64,000 nucleotides of DNA from Epiperipatus broadwayi (Eukaryota > Onychophora > Udeonychophora > Euonychophora > Peripatidae). The DNA lies in NCBI GenBank assembly GCA_028023455.1, contig JAQFVV010012490.1, positions 3,472,001 through 3,536,000 on the forward strand, in the 5' to 3' direction. The translations under genes were made by a program, and so were the position numbers. Positions 59,570 through 64,000 of the stretch are shown here, piece by piece. The notes beneath the pieces are model-generated. The model had not been told where the DNA came from. It worked only from the letters and a program-made list of their open reading frames with translations, and searched no databases. Position 1 is the first letter of the stretch. Each line of letters starts with the position of its first letter.

Positions 59570-62500
59570 TGTCAGGAAACCCCCCCCTCAAACCCCTGAT
59601 CATGGTTTCATGCTTTGGCACTCCTCAGAGGTGCCAGAGTAGGTTCAGACACTAGATCTAAAAATACCAACCCAAAGTCAGCATTTAACTAAAAGTTATC
59701 TATTGAGTGGAAAATCTGAAATTTTCAGACACCTACATGTCTTCAAACCCAGCTATCCAACTCAAATAGCTATATGGGGCTGATAGATCTTCAGCCATAC
59801 CATATATTAGTAGTCTTAGCAATATAAAATTGCATAAGACTTAAGGCAGAGACTATAAATAGGCAAAATAAGAGTCATAGATCACATGACCCTATTCTCT
59901 TAAGCTTGTAAGTTATAAAGATGAGGATTGCCAATTCAACAAGCTTTGTGTTAAACGCTTAGCCAGAGAAAGCATTTAAAATATCTCTGTCAGAACCCCC
60001 CCCCCAAACCCCTGATCATGGTTTCGTGCTTTGGCACTCCTCAGAGAGGTGCCAGGGTAGATTCAGACACTAGATCTAAAAATACCAACCCAGGGCCAGC
60101 ATTTAACTAAAAGTTATCTATTGAGTGGAAAATCTGAAATTTTCAGACACCTACATGTCTTCAAACACAGCTATCCAACTCAAATAGCTATATGGGGCTG
60201 ATAGATCTTCAGCCATACCATATTGAAACAGTAAAATTCACATTTGAATCTTAAGTTTCACCTTGTTCTAACATCTCTCACCCACCACTCTACTACCCAA
60301 ATTTAAACTTTTTTGATATTGAATTGTGTGTGTCGCAATATTAAAAATGTATAAATATATGTAAAATCCACCGTAAACACACACACATTGCGATGACAAA
60401 ATTTAAAGGAATAAATAAAAATAAATGATGCAATTTGTATTTCTCTTTTAGTTATTTAAAAATATATAATTTTTACAATTTATTTTAAATTATAAAGTTT
60501 GCTATTTATCGCTGTGTTAAATTTCATATTTAATAATCTTAGAAATCTGATTGTAATTTAAGTAAAAGTAAAAATCATTGTATATTCCCTTTTGTCTTTG
60601 AAATTTTAAAAGTAACAGTCAGTGAGAGATAACAGATTAATTAAAGAAAAAAATTCCCTAAAATCTTTAATTACAAAATGTAAATGTAAAAATAAACTTG
60701 AACAATAGAAATACCACTTTGTATATAAATTAAATGTACAACAATGCATAGATTCTCCTCGGGGCAAATGAGTGGATCCAAAAATAAAATAGAACAAAAG
60801 TAAAAAGATAAGATCAAAGAAAGGAGGACATTTTGAATTTTCTCAGAACTTTTAGTTAAACTTTAGCTGTGCTCTCGATCAGTTGAGAGTTTCCAAAAAT
60901 CATAAAGTAATTTACCTACCATAGTATGTTCGAGTAGAAAGTGCCCAGAATATTCTCCCTGGAGATGGTCGATCACATGCTGCTAATCTTCACATGTGCC
61001 CTCCATAATATCAACCAAGATCTGCTGCCCAAACAATTAGAAAGCTGCTGCTGCTGTTAAAATCAATGAATAATTTAAATGCTGGAAAGAACTGCTACTT
61101 CTGAAATCATGAACAATTTGCTACTGAATCTGAAAACTTCTCATAAAACAGGTACCTGTATCCAAAGGCCTAAAGTACTCTAATTAATAATCATGCTATA
61201 GCTCACTCTCCATATAACTTGTAAAACTCTAAATTGTAAAACTCTGAATTCAATGATTAACTTATTATATAAATTTCTTTAATAATCTGGCTTACCTACT
61301 TCTATCTTTTCTTGGGTACGTATTTCTAAATTTTACATTCTTATTATCTAATTATAGCATGCTTATAAGATTTCCGACTGGACCTCGCCAAATTTAAATA
61401 TAGATTTTAATCAAGACATTTGCCATCTTGTCTATCAACCTATTAATATATTTCATTATACACTTCTGTTGGCTGGTCAGCTCGGAAATCTTCCCTAATT
61501 TTCTAAATGCAAATCCATGATTGCTTGAAACAGTGGATGTATGTCCTGCAAATCCTCATTAATATTTACTTCTATAAATTACTTAATATTTTCATATAAA
61601 TTGACACACATTCAATGCTTCATTTACTGTAATGCAGGGGTCTACTACTTAGAAAATGGATGACATATTAGTTATTAATACTCACCCAGCTTACCTATTG
61701 TTTTATATTTATTAAGTTTTTAAGTAATAATTCCATAAATTGCATTTCTTTGAGAGTCAAAAATGCTCTTTATTAAATGTTGATGATGTAGGGCCGAATT
61801 ATAAAATATATTAAATCTTAGCAGAATAGTCTGTACATTATACATGTGCTATGGTTTAGAGATGTGATGACCTATTATAAGCCTTGGATACTCCGGATTC
61901 TTTAGGATTTAAATTAATCCCAGTCGTCTTACACAAGTAGACAAATAAATGTTCCCATAGAGCTTGATGACTGTCACACAGCCAGGAAGTAATTGTGGCA
62001 TGAACCACTTGCCCCTGGTTATGCTTATGTGACATCTTATCTCTTTGGGCCTACGGCAAATGCCAGCCCATTGTTATAAACTCATCCACGGCTCCGCAGT
62101 TTTAATATACTGCCACTCTCATATCACCTTTCTAGATGTACCACGTGTTTTAATTATTAACTTTATTATTCAATATATAACTCCATCTCTGCATTAGTGA
62201 CATAACTCACTTTCAAATAAATGTCTGTCCATAGTAATTAGTAAATATCTTCTTTAATTAAATAAATATGTGCGCCGTTACTATTATTAATTCTACTTTA
62301 GATGCTTGCATTGCAAAGATATAAATCCCGAAGGCATGCTCGTGAAATACTTGCTTGAGAATTTAGGTATATAGATTACATCAGCCACATAATTGGTTAA
62401 ATGATTTCGTATAAAATATTTTAAATAAATAAATATATACCTTTGTAAAGTATAATAGTATTGGAAATACCACTACTGAAATTTTAAATATAATAAAATA

Positions 62501-64000
62501 TTATTAATTAGATGATTTAGTATAAAATGTTATTAATAAATAATTTCAAACTATATGTCTGCCATTATGTCTTTATTTATTCGATACCCATTCAATGTAA
62601 TATTTCCTCAATTTTGTAAAATATAAATGTTTAATATTAGTGTTATTATTGGCTAACTCAAAAATAAATTCTTGAATCTCTTGTTTACTAATGTAGCATC
62701 AGATGTGTTGTTTCGAAGATTGTATTGTGGAACAAATAAACTATATTCGAACTCAGTACTATGGGTGGCTTTGCTACCTAGATGGTGCTGCAGTTTTGTG
62801 TGGTGGTCGAATTCTCCACTATGTTACCAAATCACACAAATCTGACTGTTACAATATATTAGTATTCTTAGCAATATAAAATTGCATAAGACTTAAGGCA
62901 GAAACTATAAATAGGCAAAATAAGAGTCATAGATCACATGACCCTATTCTCTTAAGCTTAAAAATTATAAAGAATGAGGATTGCCAATTCCTCAACAAGC
63001 TTTGTGTTAAATGCTTAGCCAGAGAAAGCATTTAAAATATCTCTGTCAGGAACCCCCCCCCCACTTCTGACCATGGTTTCATGCTTTGGCACCCCTCAGA
63101 GAGGTACCAGGGTAGATTCAGACACTAGATCTAAAAATACTAACCCAAAGCTAGCATTTAAATAAAAGTTATCTATTGAGTGGAAAATCTGAAATTTTCA
63201 GACACCTACATGTCTTCAAACCTAGTTTTCCAACTCAAATAGCTATATGGGGCTGATAGATCTTCAGCCATATCATATATTAGTAGTCTTAGCAATATAA
63301 AATTGCATAAGACTTAAGGCAGAGACTATAAATAGGCAAAATAAGAGTCATAGATCACATGACCCTATTCTCTTAAGCTTGTAAGTTGTAAAAAATGAGG
63401 ATTGCCAATTCCTCAACAAGCTTTGTGTTAAATGCTTAGTCAGAGAAAGCATTTAAAATATCTGTCAGGAACCTCCCCCAAAGCCCTGACCATGGTTTCA
63501 TGCTTTGGCATTCCTCAGAGAGGTGCCAGGGTAGGTTCAGACACTAGATCTAAAAATACCAACCCAAAGCCAGCATTTAACTAAAAGTTATCTATTGAAT
63601 GGAAAATCTGAAATTTTCAGACACCTGCATGGCTGAAGATCTATCAGCCCCATATAGCTATTTGAGTTGGATAGCTGGGTTTGAAGACATGTAGGTGTCT
63701 GAAAATTTCAGATTTTCCACTCAATAGATAAAGATAACTTTTAGTTAAGTGCTGGCTTTGGGTTGGTATTTTTAGAACTGAACCTACTTTGAAACCTCTC
63801 TGAGGAGTGCCAAAGCATGAAACCATGGTCAGGGGTTTGTATGGGGGGTTCCTGACAGAGTTATTTTAAATGCTTTCTCTGGCTAAGCATTTTTCAGATT
63901 TTCCACTCAATAGATAACTTTTAGTTAAATGCTGGCTTTGGGTTGGTATTTTTAGATCTAGGGTCTGAACCTACCCTGGCACCTCTCTGAGGAGTGCCAA
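59570..64000. repeat. 419-bp tandem array with inverted end, continuing past the window
   Basis: Units start with TGTCAGGAACCCCCCCC at 59,570, 59,989, 63,044 and 63,463. Unit 1 is 419 bp, unit 2 about 421 bp after removing an insertion, and unit 3 419 bp. Unit 4 is cut at about 63,630, where the orientation flips. From there the sequence is an inverted partial unit to about 63,890, then a second inverted partial unit running off the window. The flip lies at GGCTGAAGATCTATCAGCC, which is itself nearly palindromic. Each unit contains CACTCCTCAGAGAGGTGCC, CAGACACTAGATCTAAAAAT and GAAATTTTCAGACACCTACATG. No coding frame runs through a unit; the 60-codon frame at 63,644-63,826 is a shadow. The palindrome at 45.5 kb is a diverged relative. 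Confidence 0.9.
60224..62853. mobile_element. 2,630-bp TG...CA insertion in unit 2 of the array
   Basis: The array unit is broken at CCATAT|ATTAG. The insert begins TGAAACAG and ends CTGTTACA, a near-perfect 8-bp inverted repeat with TG...CA ends. It is flanked by a 4-bp duplication ATAT (60,220-60,223 and 62,854-62,857). These are hallmarks of integrase-type insertion, so a large solo LTR or a deleted LTR element is the best reading. I found no internal direct repeat of the ends and no gag or pol motif. The 63-codon frame 60,797-60,606 is not convincing. Patches of higher GC at 60,930-61,060 and 61,900-62,100 might be promoter and R regions. Confidence 0.72.

Noticed and set aside
63644-63826. 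60-codon minus-strand frame
   Set aside because: Lies inside the 419-bp repeat and is broken in the other units.
59570-64000. CRISPR-like array
   Set aside because: The repeats are 419 bp, adjacent without spacers, and partly inverted; the genome is eukaryotic.

Overview
This is an AT-rich, intron-like stretch of an animal nuclear genome, dominated by decayed mobile elements. Nothing looks bacterial, viral or organellar. The evidence for an invertebrate metazoan is the very low GC, many microsatellites ((AT)n, (CA)n(TA)n, CTAC/CTAT runs), tRNA-derived SINEs, two lineages of Penelope-like elements (PLEs), Ty3/Gypsy fragments, RTE-type LINE fragments and a hAT transposase remnant. No long intact gene is present. 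The species cannot be named from the sequence alone; a mollusc or arachnid would fit.

Layout. 1-20 kb is mostly unannotatable AT-rich DNA. It holds a small foldback element (1.65 kb), two adjacent exon-like open frames on the minus strand (2.6-3.2 kb), a SINE (10.2 kb), a Gypsy fragment (13.2 kb) and a tRNA-Gly-derived SINE (19.9 kb). At 20.07-20.34 kb there is a PLE GIY-YIG endonuclease remnant. At 20.8-21.84 kb a decayed minus-strand Gypsy pol is interrupted by a complete but non-autonomous LTR element (21,904-29,315). That element has about 1.83-kb LTRs, TG...CA ends, a PBS-like site and a broken coiled-coil gag-like frame. Its right LTR carries a 1,241-bp inverted-repeat DNA element with an 8-bp target duplication. 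The host Gypsy sequence resumes after 29,316, so three insertions are stacked.

30-42 kb holds two exon candidates on the minus strand (31.2 kb, and 35.05-35.14 kb with EGF-like cysteine spacing). It also holds a near-complete but frameshifted PLE (35,328-37,919) bounded by about 133-bp inverted terminal repeats, a SINE, an unidentified open frame (40.4 kb) and a second PLE-type GIY-YIG remnant (41.1-41.4 kb). 43.2-44.95 kb is a CCHC zinc-knuckle ORF1/gag remnant; 45.5-46.6 kb is a 1-kb imperfect palindrome; 47.8-48.8 kb is a decayed LTR-retrotransposon gag. At 51.24-51.67 kb lies a striking GC-rich 433-bp near-perfect palindrome with a 5-bp target duplication. 53-58 kb holds a tRNA-Gly SINE, a hAT transposase C-terminal half, a 103-bp x 3 tandem repeat and an RTE LINE reverse-transcriptase remnant. 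59.57 kb to the end is a 419-bp tandem array that turns into inverted orientation and is split by a 2,630-bp TG...CA insertion with a 4-bp target duplication.

The elements do not form a functional system. If the minus-strand exon candidates are real, the window is the 3' part of a host gene with very long introns loaded with transposable elements. I found no convincing undescribed biological system. The most unusual items are the palindrome at 51.2 kb, the inverted-repeat-bounded PLE, the minimal tRNA-Gly SINE and the 419-bp array.
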